Origin: Lepraria neglecta
Lineage: Eukaryota > Ascomycota > Lecanoromycetes > Lecanorales > Stereocaulaceae
NCBI GenBank assembly: GCA_033220425.1
Contig: CM065651.1
Span: 2,976,001 to 3,040,000, forward strand
Direction: 5' to 3'
Length of the DNA: 64,000 nt
Within the stretch, counting starts at the first letter, position 1. The number at the start of each line of letters is the position of its first letter. Positions 34,950 through 46,759 of this stretch are shown here, in pieces. The translations under genes and the position numbers were made by a program. The notes beneath the pieces are model-generated. The model saw nothing but the letters and a program-made list of their open reading frames with translations. It made no database searches and had not been told where the DNA came from.

Positions 34950-37900
34950 CTAGTTTGTGTTACAACCAACCTGCAAGACCCTTGGAAAGACTCCAAGGCT
35001 ACGCGTGCAAAGATCTATTTCGAGATTAGGAGGAGGTTGCGGAACCAAAATATCGATGTTTCAAGCCTCCATCCCAATATCCTACTCTTTTTACCGACGT
35101 CGCAGAAAAATTCAGATTGGTGGCGCAGATTACTGCAGGAGCCAATCCAAGTGTCTGACGATCAGCTAAAACGCCTCTTCAAATTAAGGGAATCGGTCAA
35201 GAATTCGTCCGCACATACAAGCTGAAAGTGAAACAGCTTCACTACATTATCGCCAAGTGGGAATACCAGGGCCGTTACTACAGCGAAAGCATCGAGTGGG
35301 CAAAGATAACAGAGTCTTTGGACCCTAGTGATTTTATGTTCATTCGGTACATCGGTATGACAACTCGTACTGGCATCGAGCGGTACATCGAAGACAAGAA
35401 TCGCACGTTTGGGCTTCTACCGACGTTCTTAAGAAGCCTGTATGATTTCTTTGAGTCTCCTGAAGAGCTATGCACGTGTTATGGATTCGTTGACAGCACT
35501 CTGGAAGACCTTGTCTCAGAACCATCAGGAGATCTCAAGGAAAAATCATTGATCGCATTGTTTGGCCATCTCTCATTGCTGAATAAGCAACATGGTGGGT
35601 TTCTCAATGATTATGTCCCCTCGAGCCACGAAAAGTCATTGTTTCTCTCCCTGAGGACAAATGCGTTTGAGCTGCTAGACAAATGTGATGAAAGAGCTCA
35701 ACATCGAAGGGCCTTGCAGCATTGGACGGAAAGGATGCAGGCGTATGCCAACGAAAACGCAGACTTGACCGGTACAAACAGAATTCCGTTCTCCGACGCA
35801 TACAGAAACCGGGTTCTAAGTCAAGGACTGCCTGTTGTCATACTCGAAAAGTTCAGTCTACTCGTTTTCGTAGCCGAGCATGCTCCAATGCTAGAACTCA
35901 TTGAGGCTTATGGATTTTGGGATGGCGGAAGTGCAGCAACCACCCTATTAAAGAAATCCCTCTCTCGACTATCAGCATGGGAGAATGACAGATCGATCCC
36001 CAACGAAGACGATGCAAAAACTGGTAGTACCAAGTGTCGAATCCCAGTTGTTGATGTATGGAACTGGCTCAAACATTATGACGCCAAAGAGGCCTTCTCA
36101 TTTATCGGACAATACATGGGAATTTCGGACCCTCTAATAACAGTATGTCTAGAGCTGTCGCAGCGCTTCTTCACAAGTTCAGAATGTTGGCCAGTCTTCC
36201 ATTGATACGAAGACGAATTGAGCTTTGTGGGAAGTTGGAAATTGTCAACTACGATGATGACGAGAAACAGCCCTGGGCTATCATGATCTCGTGCATTCAT
36301 CCTGGGATGGACATGTATAATCCTCACCACGTGTCAACACGACAGGACTTGGAAATCACATTGTGGATCGTTCTCTTGACTGTCTCAATCGCTGGAGAAG
36401 AATTCACCAAAGCTTCAACAAAGACACGCCTGCAAAGATTGGGTGAGATTATGTTGCGCGTCCATGAAACGCTCGAAAAGACGGGGGTGTCTGCTGAGCT
36501 GGAGAAAAGAAAGGCAGAGCTAATCCAAGCTCTCGGGGATGCCAGAGCTAACCGCCAAAAGCTCTTGGAACCCCGGCTGAAAGTAGGCTTGAAGGAATTT
36601 GGCCCTATACAAATGCAGGCCGTGGTAGGCGAATTCCAAAATCGACCCTAGTACTCTCGCTGATGCTTGAAAGCGGCGTATAGTAGAATGCGGAGTTGCG
36701 AAAGGCCCGAAAAGCTCCTCAGTCAGAACTCAGCAGATTCAATTGCTATAGTCCTCCGGACTTGATGATCTGCATATTCACGTACCTCGCTCAGGAAAGG
36801 CCAAGTAGGAGGCCAGGGCTAACCAAGTGGGTGAGGGTGGCTCTCATTCACCTGAAGAACACTTCAAGTCCGTTCTGGCCGAATGGCTTCCTCCTCGCCA
36901 TCCTAATACCACTGCTCTCCCACTGTCTTAAGCGGAGCGCCGTGATATAGTCAACTCAGCAATCTCGACTTGGTCTACTTTTATGACTATAGCGGAGGCT
37001 ATGAGAATGTCCCCTTTGCCTAATGCGGTCTATCGAAAGTCATTGAACGGTCATCGCATTCGTATATCGCGTAAGAACACGGCATATCTAGATATCGAGT
37101 CTCCAAGAAGAGAACACTATTCTATCAAATTAAATGTCCCAAAATCAACAATACCTAAAGACGAAGATGATTTGCGGTACATCTGGTTATGAGTAATATG
37201 ACCCCTGAACTTCCTCGTATCACTAAATCTAATGTGTGATTTAGCACTCCCGATGGCATAGACATTCGTACAGAACAGGGGCAGACTTGTAAAAGCTTGA
37301 GAACAGACAGTAACGCTACCTTCGATCTGGCTCGCATGATTCGGGCATGGAGAACGGGTAATGACCCTCTCGCAGGTCAAAAGATTTGGCAGTTATGGGA
37401 GCGAGAGACCGACCTCAATTGCGCTTCAAGTTTAGCAAAATTCTCTGCTTGCAAGCTTCCTTCTCTTGACCAAGATTACTTACCGAGAGCATACTTCACT
37501 GTCCCCATTAAGGCTCTTATTTCTGCGCAAACCGAAATTAACATCGGACCAGGCACGTCAGCTTATCCCCCGCGTTCAGCTGAGGCGATATGGATTCTAG
37601 ACCAATTTCTAAAGTCTTGGCGACCCAATGCTGGCGAGGTCTTTGCTGGAAATCCAAAAAAATGGATACTCGAAAAGGACCCGAGCTTTTGGACTCACTT
37701 TCTACAGTGAGTGGCATTCAATTACTCTTTTCTTTTTCGGACTAACGCAGCTGTTGTTTGAGGTTTACGTATCAGGCCAAGTGGCAACATCACCCTCAAA
37801 TCCTAAATGTTCGAGCTTTGGCATGGATCTACGATGCGATGAGGCTTACTCCTAATCTAAAGTTCCTTCGAGACATTGTGAAACAGTTCAAGGTGGAGTC

Positions 37901-37982
37901 ATCTCGCACGCTGGCTATGGGAATGGAAGCGACGGTCTATATAATTGGGCCGCCAAGAGACGTCTCTGGTATAGATCAATAG
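34950..37982 (+). pseudogene. Decayed large gene with GIY-YIG-like motif, function unknown
   Basis: Long coding stretches follow each other on one strand: about 34,960-35,195 (NLQDPWKDSKATRAKIYFE), 35,228-36,205, 36,145-36,651, about 36,800-37,190, and 37,198-37,706 joined by a good intron (37707-37762, GTGAGT..ACTAAC..GAG) to 37,763-37,982. The second contains FIRYIGMTTRTGIERYIED, which looks like the core of a GIY-YIG nuclease fold; the rest I do not recognise. Stops near 36,806 (TAG), 36,929 (TAA) and 37,237 (TGA) each fit one C-to-T change from CAG, CAA and CGA. Frame also changes near 36,140-36,205 and 37,190 without a clear intron, and no start codon is evident. A broken gene is the simplest reading; a many-intron model cannot be excluded. 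Confidence 0.55.
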
Positions 37983-38810
37983 ATCGGGAGGTGGCGCACA
38001 TGCTGTTGGCATACAGGCACAATGCTCCCACGATTATGCTTAGGACTAAAGCTTCAGTTTAACCGAGGATTAGCCGGAGAAATTCCCTCTTAATCCTTTT
38101 CCATTCCAACTGACCCTTACTATAGGTTGTTACATGCTAAAGCATGCCTCCCAGCTTATATTTATAGGAGGGGCGTCAGTTTGAGAGGATCGGTGGGAGG
38201 GTGGGTACATTTATGAGCATATGTCGCCCCCCTTTCCACCATTTCCTCCTGCCACCTTCCTTTCACCCTCCCGCCCCCTCCTCTCTCAACATCAACGCCA
38301 GGAAGAAATAAGAGGCTCGAACCTCAATTTTTGAAGGACCCTATTTGTGGGGATTACTTCCTTGCTTCTCCGGCGAACCTCAAATTTGGGACGTGAGGAG
38401 TACTCTCTCAACGATCCTCAATTTTTGAAAGTATTCGAAGCACTCCAAAGAAGCCAAGTCACATGACAATAGATTTATGTCTGCACGCTGAAAAATATTG
38501 TCACGGCTTCAATCTCCCTCCATCGACCCGACTTTAGGACGTAGATCCCGTTCTCTGCGCCCCTGCACTGCCTCGCGGCACAACACTCTAAATAGCACTC
38601 TAAGCAATGAATCTTTGAAATCCACTGATCAATACCGTTAGATCGCATTTACATTTCAAGCCCCCCAAAAAATATGTGGAAAGCCCTCGTGAAGCAGCGC
38701 CAAGACCATCACGTATCGGACACGATTTCACCTGCACACAAAGTATCCGCGTCTCTTTCTGCCTTTCTTCCCCTTCATTCCCTCTGCCCCAAACCTCCTC
38801 CAACTTCAAC
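37983..38810. other. Non-coding stretch with repeated short motif
   Basis: No gene. A polypyrimidine run at 38,226-38,288 is followed by three copies of a word close to CGAACCTCAATTTTTGAA (about 38,319, 38,374 and 38,412). Confidence 0.45.
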
Positions 38811-39002
38811 TTAAGAACAACATATCGCAGGCGCTGGACTAGGACTCCCACGAGGCTTGCAAGAGCGAGCAATCAATTCCGCCAGCCCTTGGATCTCTGG
38901 TACCTCGGGCATGGCTTCGGGAGCGGGAGCAGGGGCGCCAATGACGGTTGTAATGAGGGCAGTTAGGGCGAGGGCGAGGACGAGGAGGGTATGTGGACGC
39001 AC
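38811..39002 (-). CDS. Small secreted protein candidate, 63 residues
   Basis: The frame opens with a textbook signal peptide (MRPHTLLVLALALTALITT, then VIGA) and a probable cleavage before APAPAPE. The short mature part has three Cys (SCKPRG and a terminal ICCS). No domain is recognised. A TATATAA element lies about 175 bp upstream on the same strand. The ORF ends with TAA; a further exon is possible. Such short Ala/Pro-headed secreted peptides are common in ascomycetes, some being effectors, but nothing here shows that. Confidence 0.5.
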   Translation of the reverse strand: MRPHTLLVLALALTALITTVIGAPAPAPEAMPEVPEIQGLAELIARSCKPRGSPSPAPAICCS

Positions 39003-39175
39003 TGCAGATGGTGATGAGGGTTGGGATGGATAGGGTAAATGTGACGTGAGGTCGATGGAGGATAATTGGGTAGAGCGGACCGGGAAATGTAGAGGTTGAG
39101 ATTGGTCTTGGAGTGGTCTTGCGTGAGGATGGGTTTTGATGTTGATGCTGTTACGTCTCAGAATGAGGCAGGGGG

Positions 39176-39182
39176 TTATATA
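39176..39182 (-). promoter_or_regulatory. TATA box candidate for the small secreted protein
   Basis: TATATAA on the minus strand, 174 bp before the ATG at 39,002. Confidence 0.35.
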
Positions 39183-39798
39183 GACATGGTTTCGCGGTCA
39201 AGACTGGCTGCTCCCAGCCTGTGGAGACAGTGTGGAGAACTGCATTGCATTAAACCGGGCCTTGCATTCAGGTCTTTCAAACAACAACCAATTGTTTTGC
39301 ACGGTTGAAATATCGGCTTGTCGTGCAGACAGTGAGGAGAGGCTCCTTGCATACATTAGCTTATGGTTTCAAGACGACAGCCAATCATCGAAGCCCATCT
39401 ATAGCACCTTCGCAGTATGGAATGCACGGCACTCACGGCATTGCTGTATTGCTCCATACAGCCGTGTCTGCATAGCCTGCGAGAAAAGTAGTTATCACAA
39501 CTAGGTGCGCAAGACCCATTGATTCGAGTTTAGAGACGCTTGTTGGATAAATGTAATTCAATGATTGGTGAAGTCGGGCTGACGGCTTCCCTCTTTATAT
39601 AGAAGTGGAGATGGGCCCGTGGTCGGCTTCAAAGCACGGGAGATATAGCGTTCATGACAAAGAAGGTGTTGGCAATGAATTGGAGTCTTAGTCTCATGGA
39701 TCCTCAGACAACTTAGTTAAGATCGCTTTGAAGGTGTCACCTTTGACGCTGTTCGTACAAGACGAGCCAATTCAGTAATCAGACAGTTACCTCACAAC

Positions 39799-39846
39799 AA
39801 TCAATTCAACAATCAATTCAACACTCAATTCAACAATCAATTCAAA
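39799..39846. repeat. 12-bp tandem repeat, four copies
   Basis: Unit AATCAATTCAAC; the third copy reads ACTCAATTCAAC. Confidence 0.85.
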
Positions 39847-40519
39847 TAGCTCTCTGTTATCCTTCACCAATTCAGGTGCATCTTAATCCCACTGTATGTG
39901 TCGACCGTCGGTAAGGAACAGAAACATCATCGGTCTTGCAACCTTGTTCGCTCCAGCTACGGCGCCGTCAAGCTTGGTCTTGGATCACCTAGCAGAGGAG
40001 GGAGCGGTGTGTTTCAGGATGTGGATAAACAAATCTTCGCCACTCCCTCCTACAATAAAATGTGTCCTAATGAGTATAATTGGAGGAAAAGATTTCGAAG
40101 CTCGAATTGGAATTTTATAGACAGGCGCTTGTTGCGCTACTTTAATAAGCGCGATAGCGTATCATAGACAGTGAGATGTCATTGCTGACAGGCGAATATC
40201 TGGCTCGGCTTTGCTCTGCCCGCAAAACATCGCGAAAACGTATATTTGCTTATGACTTTTGCGCAAATGGACCGATTTTGAAAATTTTGACGGCGTTGGA
40301 ATACGCTTAGCTGGTTCCAAAACTTGTGAGATTATCTTGATATCGTATGACGTATATAGCGCAAGGCAGTGCTGCGAAGAAGTTGCGATACGTATTCAAC
40401 TTTTGGTGGTTGAAGGCGCTAGGCCGAAAAGCGTAGTAGCAGGGGGGGAAATTGTAGGGCCATTCTGATTGGCTGCAAGTGCGGAATACCTTCCGAATTT
40501 CCTGTTATTAGAAGAAGAT

Positions 40520-40635
40520 ATCTTACAGACGTATATCTTTAGACAGGTGTGCAGCTCTTATATGGTATACATCTTATAGGCGTGCGTCTTTAACAGGCGT
40601 ACAGCTCTTACGGAGCTTGCATCTTATAGCCGTTC
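40520..40635. repeat. Imperfect 51-bp tandem repeat, about 2.3 copies
   Basis: CTTACAGACGT ... CAGCTCTTA and CTTATAGGCGTG ... CAGCTCTTAC, then CTTATAGCCGTTCAG. Confidence 0.6.
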
Positions 40636-41613
40636 AGATTTTGACGCTAACAACCAACTTGGCGCAAACTGTCCCTCGGGCCTCGCATATAACAGACGAC
40701 ATTGAAAATGTTATCCAAAAAAAAAAGTAGACAATCTCCCAGACAGGCTTTATTGATATTAGTCTTGATAATTAGAATTTGGCATTCAGCTTACGAATCG
40801 AACCCTGAGCGTGTTAATGGACTGCATTTTACAGTTTGGTATTGCTTACCTGGTCTCCCGCGCTTGCGTATTTGACAAGCGGAAACTGGAAGGGTTAGCG
40901 TAAGCGGGAGAAGATAGGTTGACATGCGTACTCATGACCACTAGACCATCTAGGAACTGTTGGAGGTGAAACAAGATATTTAATATTATAAACCTTTGGA
41001 ACGTATCACGGATTACTAGTAATCTGCTTCGCGTCCTCGACAAGTCCTGTTCAATTGAATAGTACTCCACATGCGACCGTAAGTACAGTTCGCGATGGCT
41101 TCGGCTGGTGCTTTTGGTGTCGGGTTGCCGCTGTACCAATCGCGCCGACCACAACTCCACATTATTGGCCACACCAGCGCACTCGATGGGCTCTGACTGC
41201 ATGAATTGGGTTACGCTCTTGCATTCCTACAGACTACGCGTCCTTCTTGCTGAATAAAACTTGCGCGTAGCATTTACAGATCTCTGATGCTACCTACTAG
41301 TCATAGTCGTTCAGAGATCTGCTAATACTCAGTTTCAGCACGTGCATTTTTGATGCCGGAGATACATTTCAACATTAAAAGCGACTTGAGCGCTTGTGTA
41401 CATGTAGACATGTCCTGGCCAGTACGTATGAGATGACGATTCTATTACTCGCTGCGCAATACGTCTCTTTTACTCTCTACTACTCTGCCGATAGGGTCAA
41501 CCTGATGGAAAACACACACACACCCCCCTTCTAGCCAATGAACTTTTCCTCTACCACTTTTTGACCCAAGCCCCAGCTCTCGCTATTTGATCTTCAAAAT
41601 CTACAGCAACGAG

Positions 41614-41814
41614 ATGGGGGGCACTAAGCGTGACGACGCGCGGAACCAGGCAAGGTTGCTCATTTCGGAGCTTGACGATCAATCGTACCACGACTCTGTC
41701 CAAGTGCCGCTTACTGCTGATGGTAAGAAGAAGCTTGGAAAGGCGATATTGTACAAAAGTGCGGCATTCAATCCGAAGGTGACGAGCCGTTCTATGCATG
41801 AAATGGACGTGTGA
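41614..41814 (+). CDS. Short ORF, 66 residues, unknown
   Basis: ATG-started frame MGGTKRDDARNQARLLISEL..., hydrophilic and Lys-rich, ending HEMDV. No domain, no homologue recognised. Composition is coding-like, but such a length can occur by chance. Confidence 0.2.
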   Translation: MGGTKRDDARNQARLLISELDDQSYHDSVQVPLTADGKKKLGKAILYKSAAFNPKVTSRSMHEMDV

Positions 41815-41902
41815 CTCTATCAAGAAGCTTTTCTCGCACAATGTCCTAGAGATCTATGTTCGGCAGTTCGCAGATCTGACAGGAACTCATTCCAGGGAAA
41901 CA

Positions 41903-42349
41903 TCATTGGCCAATGCAAGACCAGGCCTCCACACCAACACAAGCTCTCCAGAAGACAGCATTGCCGTCGCTCACAAGACATTTGCCTTCAGAGAAACGCA
42001 GTCTACCAATCAACGACTTGGTGCATCCGTCAGGCACTTTAAAGGATAGGCTCGGTATGTTGCTGCATTGGCCCACACACGTGACGGCCTCAGAGCCTCC
42101 GGAGCAGAACGAGACAGCAGATCCCTGAACAACCGGAAAGCTGGTGTCGCCGGGTCGCATCTGTGGCGCGATGCACACAGTCAATCTGGGGAACCTACAG
42201 AAGTCGAGGTGCATTGCGCAAATTGTCAAGCCGAATCCTCTAGGCGCATCGATGGAAGACCGCAATACATTATGACCAAAGGCCTCTATGTGGCTTGGGA
42301 GCACTGCTGCGATAATTGTTGCAAGAGGAAACTTGGGGGTGGCCAGCAA
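41903..42349 (-). pseudogene. Cys-rich secreted-protein-like frame, start broken or in another exon
   Basis: The minus-strand frame reads a signal-like hydrophobic stretch (SLLLATPKFPLATIIAAVL) and then about 110 residues with ten Cys (for example CAMHLDFCRF, VTCVGQC, WSCIGQ at the end). The frame has no ATG of its own at the start; an ATG-AAG stands two bases out of frame just upstream (near 42,363), as if a small shift had separated the start codon from the signal sequence. Cys density and the leader suggest a small secreted protein. Function unknown. Confidence 0.4.
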
Positions 42350-42439
42350 CAGCGAAACTTCATCCCTGTTGAATCAAGCCTTCGATATGTCAAGAAGCAT
42401 ACACTCCTTGACGGCGTGAGGAAAGCTGAAAGGAGGCAG

Positions 42440-42471
42440 GCCAAAAGCCTCGAGGCCTCGAGGCTTTTGGC
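42440..42471. repeat. Perfect 32-bp palindrome
   Basis: Reads the same on both strands; the half-site is GCCAAAAGCCTCGAGG, with no spacer. Confidence 0.95.
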
Positions 42472-42766
42472 TGCAAGTGGAGGAATAGTGGCCAGCAACT
42501 GAGTTGCGATTACGGCACTGATCAAGCTACAGTCGGAGATCCTGAGCCTTTTGCTGCCCGGCTCGCTAACCCTAGTTCCTTGTATTGTCGGCAACAAGAA
42601 TTGCGAATTGACTAAGATGAATACGAAGGCGCTATCCAGGATCAAGCATGCGAGCACATTCATGGGTGTAGCCAATCATGAATATTTATAGTGGGACTAA
42701 CGCCGAGTCAAAACAATCCTATATACATGCTTCTCTTCTATGGTGGTTCGACTTCTACCATTATAT

Positions 42767-43158
42767 TTAGGCCACGCTTACAGCACTGCCACAGCCCCCC
42801 AGAACGCCCATAACCACAACCGCGCCCATCCCCACACTGCCCGTCGCTCGCTCCGGCCACGCACTACTTGTGCTCGTCGCGGCCGCCTCCTTCGCCACCG
42901 CGCCCTCTCCTCCACCCATTCCACTTCCGCTCTGACCCGCTCCAGCTGCATTCGTCGGCTGCGTATTGAAGTTCACACTCCCCGCACTAATCTGCTCGCC
43001 CACCGCACCCACATAGCTCTTCACCTCCGGGCTCCGTTGTAGGGTGTTGCCATTGACAAAGGCTGAGACCATGCTGGCTTTTGCCGTAGGGTTCGCCAGA
43101 GCGGCAGGGACGGTAGGTGGAACGGCGGTTATAATCTGGGCAATGAGAGTGCTGACAC
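42767..43158 (-). pseudogene. C-terminal piece of a GPI-anchored-type cell-surface protein
   Basis: From about 43,158 the minus strand reads SVSTLIAQIITAVPPTVPAA, then FVNGNTLQRSPEVKSYVGAV, a Gly/Ser-rich spacer and a C-terminal hydrophobic tail (GMGAVVVMGVLGGCGSAVSVA) like a GPI-attachment signal. The stretch begins right after a splice-like CCTAG, but I found no upstream exon with a signal peptide in the next 400 bp. It may be the last exon of a gene with a distant start, or a remnant. Confidence 0.4.
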
Positions 43159-46100
43159 TCTAGGCTAGTGGCAGCAAGGTTCCATCCGGGGCCTTTGGGT
43201 AATCACGGCCCAAACATTGGGGATACGAGGCAGCCGCCTCCATGGTCGCTGTTGGAGTCGTGGAGAAAGCTGGGGAAGCTTCGGCCTACTGATGAAAAAT
43301 TGCACATGCAGAAGCGCGATGCAGCAATATCACGAAGTTGGTATGCGACTTGGATTGTAGGCCGTGGTTGGTAACACGGTCCTGTATATACCGCGAGCCA
43401 TGATGGGCAGGGTAGATGGAGAGAAGTCCATTTTGGGGACAGAGCTCGTGGAGCCAAAATAAGTCCCTCTGAGGACAGAAGGTGGGGAGGGTAAGTGAGA
43501 GTGGAGGTCGAGCAACAGTCTGGGTGGAGGCTCTCTGGGCGCTTGGCGCACCAGAGCCTAAAAAAAGGTTAAAGCGGCCAGACGCGCGGATTGGGCTCTG
43601 GTGGCCCCAGGGTCGCCGTTTTCTGCCACGAGACTTATGCGGTTAGGAATAATCGAACACACCGGGAGGTACCCGAATTACGTCTCTAGTGTAGTACCTC
43701 CTCGACAGGTTCTCTATTGCGATCGACGGCTATTTCAATCTAGATCAACCAGTTACGAGCCGAATTTCTCCTAAGCTGCTCTCTATTTCACCTGAAAGGG
43801 AATTTAATGCGTTAGTACCACAGGCTTTCCTCTCTCTGGACGTTGTTGCTCTTTTTATTACTAATGTGACTTCCTATATAGCTTACACTGGTACAAGGCC
43901 GCTTCTACCTACTCGACCTCAGGCGACGTAAATAACTATATTATAGAACGGAATCACAGAGACATATATGGCTCCCGGCTAAGAAGACATTCCACCCAAT
44001 CCTCGAGACGTATCCGTCTCTAACTCCTTATAACGGTATCGTAAGCAACCTTCATAAAGACCCGCACACTCCAAGAATAATCCCGGCAGACGGTACAGAG
44101 ATACATGCGTTCAGGCGGCTATACTAGAGGCATAATCCCCTCTTCCTTCAAGACGAGGATGTGCTCGTCTGCAGTCCTAGAGCCTTGCGAAAGTTAGCGT
44201 GATTGTGGCCGCCTCAGCTGGCACATCCCAATCCGGCTCTGCTGCCGTCATGCAACTTTGAGTTAAGCTGCACCGTACAGCCTGAGCCGCGGCGTGCAAG
44301 ACCTGCAGGGTCATTCATACTAAACCAGGGAGTTATATCTCCGCCAGATCCGTCTGCGTACACCACCTCCATCGGTCAAGCCGATTAGAACCCGAAGACC
44401 TTGAGCAAATCTGCCTCGCGTCGCTTAGGAGTTGAAGATCGCCTCACTTGCATTTTATCCTCTGGGCTGGTCCGTCTCAAAGCCTGCGCCATGTGACCTC
44501 ACCGACCTATCACCACCCAATACGTGTTCTGGGCGTTCACAGAGGTGCTACACACCCGGTAGTTTGATCCTCCGGACCCCCTTTCTCCGACACTAGCTCC
44601 TAGTCTTCGCATCCCTTCTGGCCTGATAACGACGCAGCTCAGCAGATAGGTTCCAGCGAGCTATAAGCCGCTGGACTCGAGCCATACCCAGCTGAGGTCT
44701 TCGCCACCACTGGTCATCTAAGCCTTTCACCTGTGTTAAACTTACGGCTACCGTAGCTCTTAATCCCTCCGAGCCTAAATTGGTTACTGAAGTGGCTGTA
44801 CAGGGCAGATTCATGCGAAAATGCCTCCTGTTAGTTACAGGAAACCAGGTTTTAATTGCCTAAGATGGATAAGCCCGACCTAGCCGGGACTTGAGCGCTC
44901 GAGGTAGCGACCCCAGAGAGCTAAGTAAGATATGCTGATCAGTATTAGGCAGAGGATGGCTGCGGTATAGATGGTGACATAACGTCCGACAGATTACCGC
45001 CTGTAACTCGATCCTTGCCACCGTCAGATTATAATACTACCCATCCTAGGTTATATTCGTGAGAACCTCCGAGTAGCTCCCTCTATATGCTGACATCATC
45101 TAATCCAGTTCCTATACCCTCCAGCAAACCCTGTTCATACGAATCCGCCGTCGCTCAAAATAATATCTGGAGGCTTCTAATCCGGTCCAGGCTGCAGCTA
45201 CACGAGTCTGCTCCGCTCCGTCATCCTACAGGATGTCAATACTTATATAAAACCGTGCGGTGCTTATCTATCGTACAGCCTTTATCTCCGTGAGCCAGAT
45301 TTATATAAATCCACTTGGTCAATGGTTATGAGCACAACTCCAATCCTTGCAGTCCTAGTTGGGCACTAGTTCACGCCGTCTAATCGTTTATCTGCCGCTC
45401 GTAAAGGCACCTCGCACGAACCTGCGCCGTATAGTCCAACCGGCGAGGATTATTCTTTTAGACTGTAACCGCACTGATCAACGCCTTGAATCTCTGCGAG
45501 GTTTTTATCATCCAATCCGGTCCACTTTATCCCTCTATTGAGCGGCATTGGCACGGGGTCCGCGACGCCTTCCGATAAGCATTAATCCACTTCGCACCAT
45601 ACATAGATTAAGATTGTTCAATCCAGCTTCCTAATTCCCTAGGAGAATCCAGGGCCCTTGAGCTATTGAAGGCGCCATCGAAGCTAATTAGTCTGGCTAT
45701 TCATGTTATCGGATCCACCTCCGTATACGCATCCTATAGCTGATTACCTTGCGGTTATGAGGGCGCAAGCGTAAAGGAGGTGACGGAGAGAAATTATAAG
45801 ATCTATTAGTTAAAATATTTATAAATAAAGGACCAGCGAGAGATCATAAAGAAACACGAAGTAACGGACATCTTCAACAGGAAACACATTGTGCTGCGTA
45901 GCTAGGTAAGGCTTTATTACAATGCGATAATAGGCAAAAGATGAGTGGCATAAAGTTGTTCTCTTGGTGACTGCATAGAGTCGTACTGAGTACGTCACCG
46001 ATAGCTTGAAGGATTCGAAGGAGTCGACTGAGGTCGAGGCAGCAGGCTGGGGCCGAAAAGGTAGCAACTATAGCCAGGAGGGGGCGGGGCAGGAACGGGG

Positions 46101-46625
46101 AGAAAAAAATCTTATTGCCTACTATTGAGGTAATTGACATGAGGACGTTGGCATTATGTGGTGGAATCTCTAGCAGTTAGGATTATGACCCCGGTACTAA
46201 GCCCAATGGGGGTTAGCGTGGAACTAATAAGTCTCCTGCATGGATTTAGCAAGAACATGCAATATCACCATTCTTCTCATATGAGCTTATTAGCTCGCCC
46301 ACATGCTAAAGGAAGACAAATCGAGAGCTGTCGTGAAACCTTACGGGAACCAGTTATTAGAGATTGAGCGCGAGTGGCAATCTTATTTTCCGACTTTTAT
46401 GCAGCCATCTCCGAGACGCAGATAAGCAGAGGGAGGGGGGTACCACACCTTTCTTGCTTCTTAGAAGAACATTGTTGTTACCTTACCAGAGCCCCCATCG
46501 AGTAGTCGAGTCGGCTCGTCTCATTTAAACATTGGTCCTCGATAAATATTCTGTGCTCCCTCCAACCCAGAACCCCAAAGGTGATTGATTAGTAGTACAT
46601 TTGAAGCTTCCGAGCTCAAAACCCA
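43159..46625. other. Long stretch without supported gene
   Basis: Moderately AT-rich with scattered stops. One open stretch without start codon, about 43,690-43,928 plus strand (DRFSIAIDGYFNLDQPVTSR...), reads coding-like for about 78 codons and may be a gene or transposon relic. An inverted repeat GAGGTAC/GTACCTC lies near 43,657-43,693. Confidence 0.4.
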
Positions 46626-46632
46626 TATAAAA
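46626..46632 (+). promoter_or_regulatory. TATA box candidate
   Basis: TATAAAA, 128 bp before the thioesterase ATG at 46,760. Confidence 0.4.
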
Positions 46633-46759
46633 CAGCCAGACAGTCGGAAATCATGCTTCAACGACTAATTCAGTTCCCGGACTGGCAAAGCTCATCTCCC
46701 TCCCGAAATCCTTCACCAAGTCCATTACATCCACTCAAAATCAATCCCTCATCCCCGCC

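Larger units (their letters stand above)
39003..41613. other. Non-coding stretch with small tandem repeats
   Basis: No supported gene. It holds a 12-bp tandem repeat (39,799-39,846) and a 51-bp imperfect repeat (40,520-40,635). Confidence 0.45.

Noticed and set aside
40785-40960. tRNA-like A box (TGGTCTAGTGG) and B box (GGTTCGATTCG) on the minus strand
   Set aside because: The boxes are about 150 bp apart and no cloverleaf with acceptor and T stems can be drawn; probably chance or a very old SINE-like relic.
40846-41202. Minus-strand frame of 118 codons
   Set aside because: No domain, low-complexity look, and an antisense tRNA-like word in it; not supported as a gene.
42068-42502. Plus-strand frame of 144 codons
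   Set aside because: Overlaps the Cys-rich minus-strand frame and the palindrome; has no recognised domain and a less protein-like composition.
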